A stretch of 64,000 nucleotides of DNA from Henckelia pumila (Eukaryota; Streptophyta; Magnoliopsida; Lamiales; Gesneriaceae): NCBI RefSeq assembly GCF_033568475.1, contig NC_133122.1:157349361-157413360 (forward strand), written 5' to 3'. This document shows, in pieces, positions 46,531-59,100 of this stretch. The position numbers were made by a program, and so were the translations under genes. The notes beneath the pieces were generated by a model, which saw only the letters and a program-made list of their open reading frames with translations, was not told where the DNA came from and ran no database searches. How positions within the stretch are numbered: the stretch's first letter is position 1; each line of letters begins with the position of its first letter.

Positions 46531-48397
46531 TGAAAGAGTGGGTGCCCAGTGAGCCAACTTGTGGCTATGGGCTTTGATGACTCTTTGTACAAACGATCTT
46601 TTGTTTAATGTAATTTACACTTTTATTAATGGCAATGACTTTATCTTTCTTCATATTGTTATATTGTGATATACTATTGTTGTTTTGATAAAGACCTTGA
46701 ATATACTATAGTGTATGTAAGATGTGGTAGAACATGGGGATGTCTATCATGAAATACATCTTATAGTCACTGTATATTTTAAACTGTTCCTAGTCAATTG
46801 AGCCGTCCGATAATAAGGATAAGGATCGCTCGAGTTTGAGACTAGCATTTGCGATGCGGAGTACCACGTTTCATTGGTAGGGAACATGGAGATGTTCGAA
46901 GCATGCAAATGGATATTCATAGGATGAATAATCGAACTACCCTATCCGGACGTTCCAAGTGGTTATCACTTATCGAGTGGATAAAGTCCGCGGTTTTGGT
47001 TGTACACCATTAGTCCTTACTACTTGAAACATCATGGAGACTCTATATGCTAGTACTGTGCTTTGACTCGTTTACCGACTCTATGGGGGTCATCAGGTGT
47101 CGGGATTGGGTACAGTTACAACACATATAGGAGTCGATGCATTGTTGTCAAGGATTCACCACATACTTGCGAGTGTGGATATCCTATGCGATCTGAGGAG
47201 ATGTTAGTGTGACGAATCTCTGGCCAGAGTACTTGATGTGATTTAAGAAATGGTTTCTTAGTAGCACATGCGATGTCACTAATTTGATCTTCAAGATGTA
47301 TTGCATAGTTATCGAATCTTGAGCGACTCTCGATATACCAATGGTTGTTGATTCGATCGGGATATATGGATGAAGGGACCGTACTGTACGCGAACCAAAA
47401 TCTACTGGTTCTTGTAGGCACTATCAGTGATACCTAGGGAATCATGGGGCGATGTTGCTAGGCGCTTTACCATGATTCGTTGGGCAAGTCGGAAATCGTT
47501 GTTCCGAGTCACAAGGAGTTGTGAGCCCACGGCTAGCTGTATCCCTGAACCATTGAGGGTCACACAGTGTAATGGAGTTTTAATCCCCGTTGAGATAGTT
47601 AAATTTAAAGAGTTAAATTTAATGAATAAAGAAGTTGGACTTCTTAAATAAGAGTAAGGGAGTAGGATTTCCTAAAATGACATAGGGATGTACATTTTTG
47701 GAAACCACTGAATTCGGATTCAGGAAAATTTATCTTGACTTTAAAATGTGCAGAAATGGTTTCTGTGCACATTGGTAAAATCGGTTTATCAATCGGAGTC
47801 ACGATGAATTTTATATTAATTTCTGAACATGCGGGCTTTGCTTGTCGGGCCTCAACTTATGACTAATGGGCCCTAAGGTGTTAGTGGCCTGCATTATAAA
47901 TAAGTTATTGCAGTACAGAAATTAGACACAACTGGTCATAATTTTGAGAGCAAAATTTCGAAAACCCTAGCCTCCTCTCTCTCAAAGTGGCCGAACACCC
48001 TCCCTCTCTGTCTGAGAAATTCCGGTCTGTGATTTTGAATTGCAGTCTGGAATAAGCGAATCAAATTCGTTATTCTCTTCGCAGAAAACTTCTGATAGAT
48101 TTTCTAGTGCAATCTATCAGAGGGATTAAACCTCCATTCGTGGACCTGATTGAAGGACAGAATATTCATCAGTTCCAGGGAGATACAAGAAGCGCAGAGA
48201 AATCTGTGTGGTGTCCAATAATCTCGCTTCGAGATTGAAGGTAAAATTTAATAATAGTTATTTAATTTTACACACACTTATAATTTAATCGTTAAACGGT
48301 TGATACCTACACTATGGAATTGTTCCATAATAAAATTTTTAAACTTCCGCTGCACCGGGTATCAATCGTGATTGATCTGAACACCAGTTTTCCAACA
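46531..48397 (+). mobile_element. Solo Copia LTR
   Basis: 1867 bp, TGAAAGAGTGGGTGCCC...TTTTCCAACA, flanked by the perfect duplication AAGAG (46526-46530 and 48398-48402). It is a diverged relative of the LTRs at 14153 and 21545, with shared words GGTGCCC, CTGTTCCTAGTC, GAGACTAG and TTTCATTGGTAGGG in the same order. No internal region remains, so it arose by LTR-LTR recombination. It interrupts Tat pol just after the extra RNase H. Confidence 0.92.
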
Positions 48398-48402
48398 AAG
48401 AG

Positions 48403-48993
48403 CTCTTTTCTCCAATCACTCTCCTCCTGAGCTAATGGTGCGAGCTCAGTAGAGGGTGTCAATTCCACTTGCACAACTACCTCTCTGGTCTTCCAGTTAT
48501 GAAGTGAGCTAGCCATCTTGGCAAGATGATCTGATTTTTCATTGTTTTCCCTCGGAATTTGTTCAAACATTACCTCATCAAAGAGACCCCGAGCGTCCTC
48601 TATCGCCCTCATGTATTCCTTCAACTTTTTGCTTTTGACTTCGTACGATCCATTCACCTGCTGAGCCACCAACTGGGAATCAGAGTAAAGGTGCACACGA
48701 GCTGCCCCAGCTTGCTTAGCTGCCCGAAGACCGATTAATAAAGCCTCATACTCAGAATCGTTGTTGGAAGCTCGAAAATCCAACTTAAATGCCAATCTAA
48801 TCTCATCCCCTTGGGGGAAGATCAAAAGCACCCCCACTCCACATCCTTCACTATTAGAAGATCCATCCACATATACTTTCCACAAATCCCCTCCTTCCAT
48901 ATGTCTTGTCTCGGCCAGGAAATCGGCCAATGCTTGAGCTTTAATGGCTGACCTGGGTTCATATTGGATGTCATATTCGCTGAGCTCCGTAGT
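48403..48993 (-). pseudogene. Tat pol: extra (archaeal-type) RNase H
   Basis: Minus-strand frame with WKVYVDGSSNSEGCGVGVLL (first Asp), SNNDSEYEALLIGLRAA (Glu), VHLYSDSQLVAQQVNG (Asp) and the C-terminal EQIPRENNEKSDHLAK (Asp). This order fits an archaeal/plant-type RNase H appended to pol, a Tat-lineage mark. A TGA at about 48994 separates it from the preceding RT/RNase H piece, in the same frame. Confidence 0.85.
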
Positions 48994-50450
48994 TCATTTC
49001 ACCAATCTATCAGAAATATCAACTCGAGTCAATATTCTCCCAATAGGACTGTTGGTTAGCACCACAATGGGATGCGATAAGAAGTAAGGCCCGAGCTTCC
49101 TCGCTGTCATAACCAAAGCTAATGCTAATTTTTCCACCTCTGAATACCGGAGTTCAGCACCCTTAAGGGCATGTGAGAAGAAATAAATAGGGTGTTGAGT
49201 GGTTCCCTCTTGCCGAGTAAGTACTGAACTGACTGCCCCTTCTAAAGCTAATAAGTAGATATACAATGGTTCACCCGGAACTGCCTTAGCCAACACAGGG
49301 GAGTTCAGCTAAGTAATTTTTTAGGTCATCAAATTCTTTCTCACATTCATCATGCCATTCAAATTTCTTGGCTTTACAAAGCACCTTGAAGAAAGGTAAA
49401 CTTCTATGAGCTGATCTTGATATGAATCGGGATAAAGCCGCTATCCTTCCTGCCAACCTCTGAACTTCTTGCAAATTGCAAGGAGGAGACATGGACTGGA
49501 TGGCTTGCACTTTCTCTGGGTTAGCCTCAATCCCCCTCTCAGTAACCATGTATCCCAAAAACGTACATCCCCTGACTCCAAATACACAGTTCTCCGGATT
49601 GAGTTTCACCCGATAAGTCCTCAAAGTTGAGAAAGTCTCCTCAAGGTTGGCCACCAATCCCACATCATCCTGAGACTTCACAAGGATATCATCCACATAA
49701 ACTTTCATATTTCTGCTAATTTGGGAGGCGAACACTCTGTCCATGAGCCTCTGATAAGTAGCCCCTGCATTCTTCAAACCAAAGGGTATCACTTTGTAAC
49801 AAAAAGTTCAATGAGAGGTAGTGAAACTCACTTTGTCCTGATCTTCTTCCGCCAAAGGAATTTGGTGATACCCTTGCTACGCATCCATGAAGCACAAGTA
49901 CTGATGACTTGCTGTAGAGTCAACCAGCTGATCAATTCGGGGTAGTGGATAGAAATCTTTAGGGCATGCTTTATTCAAATCTCTGAAGTCAACACACATC
50001 CTCCACTTTCCTGAGCTCTTAGGGACCAAGACCACATTTGATAACCAAGTAGGGAACTGCACTTCCCTAATGTGTCCTGTCTTAAGGAGCTCATCCACCT
50101 CTTTTTTAATGACCTTATCCTTTTCTGGTCCAAAGTGTCTCTTCTTCTGTTTTATCGGCCGCACTCCCACAAGAGTGTTGAGTCGATGAACCATAATTTC
50201 TGCACTAACCCCTGTGATCTCTGATATAGGCCAAGCAAAAACGTCTTTGTTATTCTTCAAGCAATCAACCAAGCTTTTCTTCACCGACGGGCTGAGATCA
50301 GCAGCTAATTTAACGACCTGAGCTCCCGGGCTTAACTCCACCTTCTCATGACCTTCTTCAGACATCATAAGTACCTTCTGACCCAACACCCTCGGGGCCC
50401 GGCCTACTGAAACCATTCCTACCTCTCTTCTTCTTTGCATCAATCTTTAC
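48994..50450 (-). pseudogene. Tat pol: reverse transcriptase and first RNase H
   Basis: Minus strand. RT begins near 50440 and has KDKVIKKEVDELLKTGHI, WRMCVDFRDLNKACPKD, FCYKVIPFGLKNAGATYQRL, the catalytic YVDDILVKS (about 49700) and GCTFLGYMVTERGI. Stops at about 49877 and 49810 interrupt it. A 1-bp gain near 49300 shifts the frame before LAKAVPGEPLYIYL, and RNase H sequence follows (PIYFFSHALKG, AELRYSEVEKLALALV). A frameshift near 50440 separates it from the protease region. Confidence 0.85.
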
Positions 50451-51212
50451 CTCATTCACATAGCACAGCTGAGCTGCCTTTTGATCACCCCGAACGACCC
50501 CCACCTCTCTTCCACTTGGGAACTTCAACTTCTGATGAAAGGTGGATGCCACGGCTCGGAAATCACTCAGGGCCGGGCGTCCCAATATTCCATTGAAAGA
50601 GGATGGTGCATCCACCACAGTGAAACAAGCCATTTTTGTTACTCTCTGCTCTCCATTTCCAAGAGATAATGGGAGCACTATCTGTCCCAACGGTTGTAAA
50701 GCGTGACCCGTGAACCCATATAACTCCGTGATGATTGGGTCCAACTCAAATCCTTCTAATTTCATTTGGTCAAGGGTTTCTTTGAAGATAATGTTCACTG
50801 AGCTCCCGGTATCCACAAAGATGCGAGCCACATCATAATTGGCTATGGTCAAGGTGACCAATAAGGGATCATTATGAGGCACCACCACATCCCTTAAATC
50901 TTCCCTTCCAAAGCTGATGTTTGGGTCAACCACCTGGCTGAGCTGAGAGTTTACTTCAAAATTCTCCAATCTACGTCCGTGAGCTTTGCGGGCTCTTATT
51001 GAATCTCCATCTGTAGTTCCTCCTGAGATAATATGGATCATACCCCTATGAGGGTGATTTGCAATTTGTTGAACCCTCTCTCCCTGACCATTTTGAGGAG
51101 CTCTTCCTTGATGATCACCTTGATTCCGTCCAACTTCATTTCTCTGATTCCTCCATTGTGGAGCTCGGCCTTGGCGAGCAGGATTTGCCCTTCGAGTCAA
51201 CTCAACTCTGAT
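50451..51212 (-). pseudogene. Tat pol: protease region
   Basis: Open minus-strand stretch after the TGA at 51213-51215. The aspartic protease motif FVDTGSSVNIIF lies near 50815, followed by FNGILGRPALSDFRA, the second conserved element of Gypsy proteases. The basic, Gln/Arg/Asn-rich N-terminal part links it to gag. Confidence 0.85.
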
Positions 51213-52307
51213 TCAAGGGTCATCATACATGATCCTCTGAACCTCCTCACCTAGCCTCTGACAATCATTGGTGAAATGCCCATACTCCTGATGAAAATCG
51301 CAAAACTTGTCAGATGGCGGTAACCGCAGGCCTTTCTCAGCATTTCGGGGCCTCACAAGTGCTCGCCTATCCTCACATACTTGAATTGCCTTCTCCAGTC
51401 TTATAGAGAGTGGTACGTAGGGGTAGGGTCCCTTAACCCTATTCATCTCTTCTGCAACCCTCTTCCCTCCTCCTTCTGTCTTCACCTCTGCCTTTGCTCC
51501 TAACTTGGTACTTGGTTTCCTTCCAGACGTTCCTTCCTGTCTCCTTTGCCTCTGTGCATCCTCCAAGTTCACATAATTTTCAGCTCGACTAAGGAGCTCA
51601 TCATAAGTCAAAGGAGGCTTCTTGACCAAGGATTTGAAAAACTCTCCTCCCCTCATCCCTTGAGTGAAAGAGTTAAACAAGGTATCAGCAGTAGCAGGAG
51701 GCACTTCCAGAGCTGCTGTATTGAAACGCTGAACATAATCCCTCAATGGTTCCACCTCTGATTGCTTCAGATTAAACAAACTGAGGGAAGTCTTCAAATA
51801 TTTTTTGCTACTCGCATATTGGTGTAAAAAGGCTGAACTGAAGTCATTGAAATTCCGGATGCTACCAGGCTGTACGAGGTTGAACCATTGATGAGCTGAC
51901 CTCACCAGAGTAGTGAGAAAAACCCGACACTTAATTGCATCCGAATATCTGTGTAAAAGAGTTGCATTTTCAAATATTCCCAAATGCTCCTCCGGATCTG
52001 AGCTCCCGTCATACTCCCCTAGGGTAGGCTGCTTAAAATTTGCAGGGAGTTCTTCATCTAGAATAGCCTGAGAAAAAGGGCTTTCTCTCTGTATAGGCCC
52101 TGGCCGACCTCTGACTTGCTGACCCAGTCTCCTGATCTCTTCCCACACCGCATCCATTGGGTTTGGCTGTCCTACGGGTGGAGGGGGAGGTGGTGGTTGA
52201 TTCTGATTCATGGCCGCTTGCACCGTTTGAGTGATGAACTGGCTGAGCTGATCTACAATCATGTCCGCCACATTCCCTCTTCCCCTTCCTCTTCCTCTTC
52301 CTGACAT
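51213..52307 (-). CDS. Tat gag (364 codons, open)
   Basis: ATG at 52307-52305, 22 bp beyond the primer-binding region. Gly/Arg-rich start, Pro run (residues 38-45), then Retrotrans_gag features: ATLLHRYSDAIKCRVF, SAHQWFNLVQPGSI, FSSAFLHQYASSKK, LKQSEVEPLRDYVQRFN and FTQGMRGGEFFKSL. A Cys/His cluster (FCDFHQEYGHFTNDC, near 51290) serves as zinc-knuckle-like region. The frame ends at TGA 51213-51215 and reopens in frame into protease, so the stop could be a mutation or the normal gag terminus. Gag would form the particle around the element RNA. Confidence 0.85.
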   Translation of the reverse strand: MSGRGRGRGRGNVADMIVDQLSQFITQTVQAAMNQNQPPPPPPPVGQPNPMDAVWEEIRRLGQQVRGRPGPIQRESPFSQAILDEELPANFKQPTLGEYDGSSDPEEHLGIFENATLLHRYSDAIKCRVFLTTLVRSAHQWFNLVQPGSIRNFNDFSSAFLHQYASSKKYLKTSLSLFNLKQSEVEPLRDYVQRFNTAALEVPPATADTLFNSFTQGMRGGEFFKSLVKKPPLTYDELLSRAENYVNLEDAQRQRRQEGTSGRKPSTKLGAKAEVKTEGGGKRVAEEMNRVKGPYPYVPLSIRLEKAIQVCEDRRALVRPRNAEKGLRLPPSDKFCDFHQEYGHFTNDCQRLGEEVQRIMYDDP

Positions 52308-52328
52308 CTATGCCTTAGATTAAAATTT

Positions 52329-52344
52329 CCCACAGACGGCGCCA
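52329..52344 (-). other. Tat primer-binding site
   Basis: On the minus strand TGGCGCCGTCTGTGGG, two bases inside the 5' LTR end. It belongs to the TGGCGCC class used by Tat and Athila elements. Confidence 0.85.
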
Positions 52345-52346
52345 AT

Positions 52347-53075
52347 TGATATACCTCAATAAAATGATCTCCTTGGATGAGCTGATGAAACTCCTCCAAC
52401 AGAAGATGAACTGCTGCTGACTTGAAACCACGAACAAGAGTATTAAGGGGGGCCGGAAGGTGTTCCGGCGTATCCCCTCCGATGCTCAACTCAGATGCTA
52501 GGATAGCGAAATATAGAGAGTGGTGTGTGCGCACGAGTGAAAAATTAGGATCAACAATGAAAATAAACCTGATATTTATAGGAGAGGGCTCCGGACATTA
52601 CGCTTACCTTCCTAATCAAGAACCCGAGAATCCCGGGATTATGATCTTGAATATATAGGCGGATATCTCGTCTGAATCTCATTCGATAAAGGAACTATTG
52701 ATTTGTACATCTTATCTGAGCTGAACTATAATCACTAGGACTTTATATTGCTGCTCTCCTTGGAGTCACTTTAAACACTAATCCTAACTTCCTAGCTAGC
52801 TCGCCAAGGTTGCCGAACCAATCTACCAAGCTAACTCCCTACTGACATCAGGGCTGAGCTGAGCTCCCAAATTCCCGAGCTGAGCTCCCGACCCAAGCTG
52901 GTAATTATAGTGGGAGAGCTTGGCCGAGCTCCCGAGCTCCCGACCCGAGCTGGTAATTATAGTGGGGGAGCTTGGCCGATCTCCCGTGGCTCCTGAGCTG
53001 GTCCTAGTTGATTAGGGACGAGCTTTCATCTTAGGGTCATCGAGAAGATGAGGTGATTTCCTCCTCCGGGTATAA
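52347..53075 (-). repeat. Tat element 5' LTR
   Basis: 729 bp, same family as the 3' LTR. The outer end reads GGGTATAA instead of GGGTATCACA, so the canonical terminus is eroded while the AATAG duplication is intact. Confidence 0.9.
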
Positions 53076-53080
53076 AATAG

Positions 53081-53880
53081 TAAAATCAGATAAATTTCAG
53101 AAAGTGTCCAGCAATGCAAATACAACCGTCTCAACATCAAAAATCGTAAAAAAATTTCCAAACGGACATATTCTTGAATTTAATATTCATATTATTCTTG
53201 GAGACCATAAATACATCACTTTGAAGACCATTTACAAGATTTTGATGAGGATTAAAAGCATGTACAAATTTTAGAAGAAAAACATGCTAGAATGAGAGAA
53301 AACCCAAGAAATTGAGGTGTGAGGAACAAGAAGAGATATGAGCTTTCAAAGTTAATTCCTCCACCCCAAATCAAGTTTATAGAACACTCTTTCATGTTCA
53401 AGTATTAAAAAATACATAATTGGAAGATAGCTCAATCATAAAAAGAGAGATATATTTCATAAAATAGTTGAGTGAGAGTCTTCGCACCAAGTCATTAAAG
53501 ATTGTGTAATTGGTTGTTGACTTATTGTTAAGAACACTGAGAGTTTGGTAGGAGTTCTAATCGAGGAGTGACATCGGTTGGATCTGGATTGTTCAACGGG
53601 TTTGTATAATTCAAATTATTATAGTGGAATCCTTCCGGAAACATAATAAGAAAGATGTAGAAGAATTTGACATTCGAACTTCCATAAAAAAAATGTGTCT
53701 ATTTACTTTATCGCATTTATTTATTGATAGTGTTTTGATAGATATTATTGAAGTATTTTATGTGTTCTATAAAATACCAATATTTTGCATATAAAGTGTT
53801 TGATAAAATTTTTTAACCAAAATTTTTGTTATTATTTCAACTTACATTATAAAGTGAGTGTTATTTTGGTAAATAAGAAA
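53081..53880 (+). repeat. Old Copia-type LTR, right half
   Basis: Shares with the LTR end at 28380-28560 the order AGGAGTTCTA...GGGTTTGTATAATTCAAAT...AAGAAAGATGTAGAAG...CTTCCATAAAAA. The 3' border is not fixed (somewhere between 53750 and 53900). Confidence 0.45.
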
Positions 53881-54588
53881 TCATCTAATATTTAAAAAAA
53901 ATAGAGAGAAGACCATATATGACTAATTTTCTTAATAATTTTGGTTTTGTTAAGAATGAAGTTAAGATATAATTGTAATTTCATATCAAACTTCATCAAT
54001 TAATTGAAATTTAATTAATTAAGAATCTCTACTATAATAATATAGTAATATATATATATATATATACATACACACACACATATATATTTGTCATTCTCAC
54101 TCATAAATATTTTGTGGGATATTAGAAATTAATTAATTTGGATTGGTTGCTGATGTAGCCAGAACATTGATATTACCCGATTAGTGAAAATCTGAGTCGT
54201 ACACATTAGGATTGCCGAATTATACTTGATAAACTAGAAAAAAAATTTGTGGGTTGTTACATGTATCACAAATCAAATCGAGTAGTCTCGATAGTTTTTC
54301 GACAAAGAGACTCTGATTCTCAAGTTAGTATTTGCCCAGTAAAAGATCTAGAGCTAAAGCATATGACTATAAAGAGTGTACCTTAAAAATGAGGTGATTT
54401 AAGTTAATTATAGATATTAGGAGAATTTTACATTCTTGAGCCTGTTATGGGTTTTTTCTCCAAATTTATGGGCCTTGATAAGTCCAATGATTATTAGTTA
54501 AATAAGCTCAGACCCAATTGGGTCGAGTAATGGGGTTTGGCCGATCTAATTGGGTCATAACCAATCGTAAGTCCCCTAATCTTAAGCA
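53881..54588. repeat. Spacer with diverged repeat A
   Basis: 54170-54480 aligns with 62367-62660 in the same orientation. Shared words: CCGAATTATACTT, CTCAAGTTAGTATT, ATAGATATT and TTGAGCCT. Spacing without the Gypsy element between them would be about 600 bp. Upstream, a mixed TA/CA microsatellite (about 54046-54090) and AT-rich DNA; no gene. Confidence 0.6.
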
Positions 54589-54593
54589 TATCC

Positions 54594-56064
54594 TGTAGAC
54601 CCAGATTCCATTTTAAGATAATAATATGTTAAACATGATTAAAGGTTAGTAATTAACTGATTTCGAAGTTTAATTTGGGCTTTTGACTTCGGGCCGGATC
54701 GGAAGCTCCAAACTCAGATCGGAAGCTCCGATCCCAGCCACTTCGGAAGCTCAGCGGAAGCACAGAGATCGGAAGCTCCGATCCTGGAACGGAAGTTCCG
54801 ATCTCCAACTGCCAGGAATGCTCGATGACTCAGCCGCGAGTTTTGACAAGTGTTGAACGTAGAGCAGATCGGAAGCTCCGATCGCCCGATCGGAAGTTCC
54901 GATCCCGACGTGTCACACATGCACGCAGTGAGCTGGATCGGAAGCTCCGATCCTGAAATTGGAAGTTCCGATCCTGAAATTGGAAGTTCCGATCCTGGCC
55001 GGGAATTTTGCCTATAAATAGGGCTCGTTCGATTTCATTTTGAAATACGAATTCCCGAGTTTCTTTCTTCAGTTATATAGTGTGAGATATACACTTAAGG
55101 GCCCTATCGGTTATAATAGAGGTTCTGGAATAACCAAGTTGTGGTTATAGTCATCCGGGACTAGCGACTCCAAAGGGCTAACTATGGACGAAGGTATGGT
55201 CCGGGAATCTATTTAAGTTTTGAGAGTACTTATTAGCTTAGTTAAGGCTTATAGAATTTATGTAGTGATACGGTGAACTTTTGAATATAGGCTTGGAACC
55301 TAGGATCTTACTATACTTGAACTAGCCTAAAGGTACGTACACATTGACTGAGATTGCCAGCGAGTATACATGTTTATATGTTGCATTTATTTGGCATTAT
55401 TATATGGCATTATATATGATTTACCGCTTTCTATATTCATATGTCATGTGCATATACACGTTGAGCCTATACCTTGTTATACCTGACTATAGAGCCGCTC
55501 AGCTCTATACTCGATAGTCTGTCACTAAGAGTACCGCGACGGCGGGGGCATTTATTTCTGTCTACTCTGGTGTACTGGACGAGTGTGGTTGCACCCAGAG
55601 GTTGATCCGTGCGGTGGCAGCACTCATGTGGCACCGGTTCTGAGCATGACTTTTCAGATGACCCTGTACCAGTCATCATGTTGCATGCATTATATACATA
55701 TGTTTACTCATGTCTATGTATTGGGCGTTAGTGCTCACGTCCTAGTTGTTATCTTGGACACCCTATTCCATGGGGCAGGTCTCAGGATGGACGGAGCTGG
55801 TAGTTCAAGGAAGGACTAGGGAGCAGGAGCCTTGAGGATTTTATTATACAGCAGGATTCGAGATAGTTGTATAATGTTTACTATTTAAGGTTTCGATTTG
55901 GTTGTATCACTACAGATTTTAAGCCTGGATTTTATTACTAAGCTGATATGTAAATTATGGTTTTGTTTCCGCACGTTTTACTCTGTTAAGTTATTTTGCT
56001 GTATTAAGTTTAATGCATGCTATTAGTTGCCAGTTAGTAGGTGATACCATTCAGGGTCACTGCA
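54594..56064 (+). repeat. Tekay 5' LTR
   Basis: 1471 bp. A U3 array (54690-54995) of GATCGGAAGCTCCGATC and GATCGGAAGTTCCGATC palindromes is followed by TATA segment CCTATAAATAGGG at about 55012. It starts TGTAGACCC, lacking two bases present in the 3' LTR, and carries 20-bp and 21-bp extra array segments. Confidence 0.95.
54690..54995. promoter_or_regulatory. U3 palindrome array upstream of LTR TATA box
   Basis: About eight full or partial copies of the near-perfect palindrome GATCGGAAGCTCCGATC or its AAGTTCC variant, ending about 20 bp before the TATA segment at 55012. Repeated dyad motifs next to a TATA box suggest binding sites for a dimeric factor or an RNA/DNA hairpin; this is inference. 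Confidence 0.6.
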
Positions 56065-56154
56065 TTTTTTGGTACCAGAGCATGCTTAGATTTTGGGATT
56101 AGTACTTGGGATTTAGAATTAGTTTTGAGTAATTCTTGCGCATTTGGGATTTTA

Positions 56155-59100
56155 ATGTGCAATTCTTTTCAGGATATAGCTGACGAGAGTCACGGTAGTG
56201 TTGGCCAGGGAGGTGGTCATCATCATCTTCGCCATCATCATCATGATGATCATCATCGTCATCATGAGGGTAGACGTCGCTACTCTATCAATAAGTTCAT
56301 GCAAGTAGGACCGAAACCCTTGGTGGGAGGCGAGAATCCTGAACAGGCAAGGAGTTGGATGTCTAAACTCGAGAGTACTTTTCGTGCTTTCAATTGTACT
56401 GAGGATCAGAAATTGGAAGTTCTAGAATTCGTTCTAGAGGATCGAGCACGTTTTTGGTGGGATGCCAAGGCTACTCAGGCACGTACTGAGAGAAGACAGG
56501 TGACTTGGGGGGATTTCTGTCGGGAGTTCCAAAAATTGTATTTTCCTCCGGCTGTTCGCCAAGCACGATCGATGGAGTTGCTTACTCTGAGACAAGGATC
56601 AATGACTATTGATCAATATCAGCAACGATTTCTTGATCTGCTACCTTTCAGTCCTCATATTAATGAGAGTGATGCATCGAAGTATGATATCTTTCTACAA
56701 GGTTTGAACCAAGATATCTACTCACAGGTTGTCGTCTGTGATGACCCGGTATCTTTTGAGACTTTGGTGAACCGTTGCCGTCTTGTGGAGACTAGCAACA
56801 GGCGGGCACAGTTGATGATGCCAGGACAGCCTAGTGGATCTTTTGAGCCTCGAGCTCAATCTTTTGTGCAATCTGGACCTACATCTTCTTCTACTCCTAC
56901 TACTTCATCTGGATCTCGTGGTTCACGAGGTATGTTCCGTTTTGGGAAGAAGAAGAAGAATGAGTATTTTTGTAGTCATTGTGGAGGGAATCATCCTGCA
57001 GCTTCATGTCGGAGAGCTACTGGTGCTTGTTATATTTGCGGTCAGCAGGGACATCTGCGGAGAGATTGTCCTCAGCGCATAGGTTCTGCTAGTGGATTGG
57101 GATCACAGGTTGGATCTCAGGCTTCTATTGTTCCACGTCAGCAACCAGCACCACAGAGTTCTTCTGGTTATCATCCCCAGACTCAAGGGCAGGTGTTTGC
57201 TCTGTCTCAGGAGCAGGCTACTGAGGGAAGCGATCGCATGTTGGCAGGTACCTTTCTGTTATGTGGTATTCCTGCACTTGTATTAATTGATACTGGAGCA
57301 TCGCATTCCTTTATTTCTAGTCGCTTTGTTAAGAGACATAGATTACCTTATGTATCATTAGATATGGATTTAGTTGTATCTACTCCATTGGAGCAAGAGA
57401 TAGTAACTAAGCGTCTAGTGATAGGTTGCCTTCTGGAGTTTGAGGGTAATGTGTTAGCAGCTAATTTGATGATATTAGCAATGGCAGATTTTGACTGTAT
57501 CTTGGGAATAGATATGCTGACTTTGTATCACACTACTGTGGATTGTTATCAGCGTCTGGTACAGTTTCATCCGATTGAGGGTGATAGCTGGTATTTTTAT
57601 GGTGAGGGTGCGCGACCTCAGATGCCACTTGTTTCGGCTCTTAAGGCATGTCATGTCTTGGAGTCAGGTGGGGAGGGCTACCTCATCTATGCAGTTGATA
57701 TGTCCACGAGTAGTACGGGTATTGATCAGTTACCGGTTGTCAGCGAGTTTCCTGATGTATTCCCTGATGAGATTCCTGGTTTTTCTCTGGTGCGAGAGGT
57801 TGAATTTGGTATTGGTTTAATACCAGGAACTACGCCTATATCCCGAGCGCCTTATCATCTAGAACCTTCAGAGATGAGGGAATTGAAACAGTAGTTACAG
57901 GATCTGCTTGATAAGGGATATATTCGTCCGAGTGTTTCTCCGTGGGGAGCACCTGTTTTGTTCGTCAAGAAGAAAGATGGATCGATGCGATTATGTATAG
58001 ATTACAGGCAACTGAATCGTGTCACCATCAAGAATAAGTATCCTTTGCCGCGGATTGATGATCTATTCGATCAACTACAGGGTATTTCTGTTTACTCGAA
58101 GATAGATCTGAGATCTGGATACCACCAGATTCGGGTACGAGACTCAGATATATCTACGACTGCTTTCAGGACCAGATACGGGCATTATGAATTTCTGGTG
58201 ATGCCATTCGGTTTGACGAATGCACCGACAGTCTTTATGAATCCGATGAATCAGATATTTCGAGAGTATCTGGATAGATTTGTCATCGTCTTCATTGATG
58301 ATATTCTTGTCTATTCTCATGACAAGGATGAGCATGCACAGCATTTGAGGATTGTTTTACAGACGTTACGAGATAAGCAGCTGTATGCGAAATTGAGCAA
58401 GTGTGAATTTTGGCTTGATCGGGTAGTGTTTCTCGGTCATGTAATTTCTAATGAAGGGATATCTGTTGATCCTAGTAAGATAGAGGCAGTGCTGAACTGG
58501 TCTCGTCCGACGACGGTTGCTGAGATTCGTAGTTTCTTGGGTCTAGTTGGATATTACCGTCGGTTCATCGAGAATTTTTCACAGTTGGCCAGGCCTTTGA
58601 CTCAGCTTACTCGGAAAGATGTTTCTTTCATATGGTCCTCGGATTGTGAGGAGTCATTTCACGAGCTGCGTAGACGTCTTACTACTGCACCTGTGCTAGC
58701 TCTACCTTCTGGATCAGGAGGTTATGTTGTTTATACTGATGCCTCTGGTCAGGGGTTAGGATGTGTTTTGACACAGCATGGACATGTTATTGCCTATGCT
58801 TCTCGACAGTTGAAGACGCATGAGTGTAACTATCCAGTGCATGATCTCGAGTTAGCCGCCATTGTATTTGCACTCAAGATTTGGAGGCATTATCTTTATG
58901 GAGAGAAATTTGAGATATTCACGGATCATAAGAGTTTGAAGTATTTATTCACTCAGGCGGAGTTGAATATGCGACAGAGACGCTGGATGGATCTTCTGAA
59001 GAATTATGATTGTGAAATCAAATATCATCCAGGTTCTGTTAATCTTACTGCTGATGCCTTGAGTCGGCAGGTGAGACTTTCTGCACTTCAGACTAATGAA

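Larger units (their letters stand above)
38148..53075 (-). mobile_element. Tat-type Ty3/Gypsy retrotransposon with nested insertions
   Basis: Minus-strand element. The 5' LTR is 53075-52347 and the 3' LTR is 38909-38148 (762 bp, TGTGATACC...TATATCA). The primer-binding site is TGGCGCCGTCTGTGGG (52344-52329), the purine tract is CTTTTGAGGGGGGTACT, and the target duplication AATAG is perfect (38143-38147 and 53076-53080). gag, protease, RT, RNase H, an extra archaeal-type RNase H, and integrase run along the minus strand. A spliced antisense ORF and two minisatellites occupy the 4.1 kb between pol and the 3' LTR. These are hallmarks of the Tat/Retand group. A LINE and a Copia solo LTR are inserted in pol. 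Several stops and frameshifts make it defective. Confidence 0.92.

Noticed and set aside
56041..56154. Gag start upstream of 56155
   Set aside because: The codon at 56041 is GTG inside the LTR; plant translation would use the ATG at 56155 or later.
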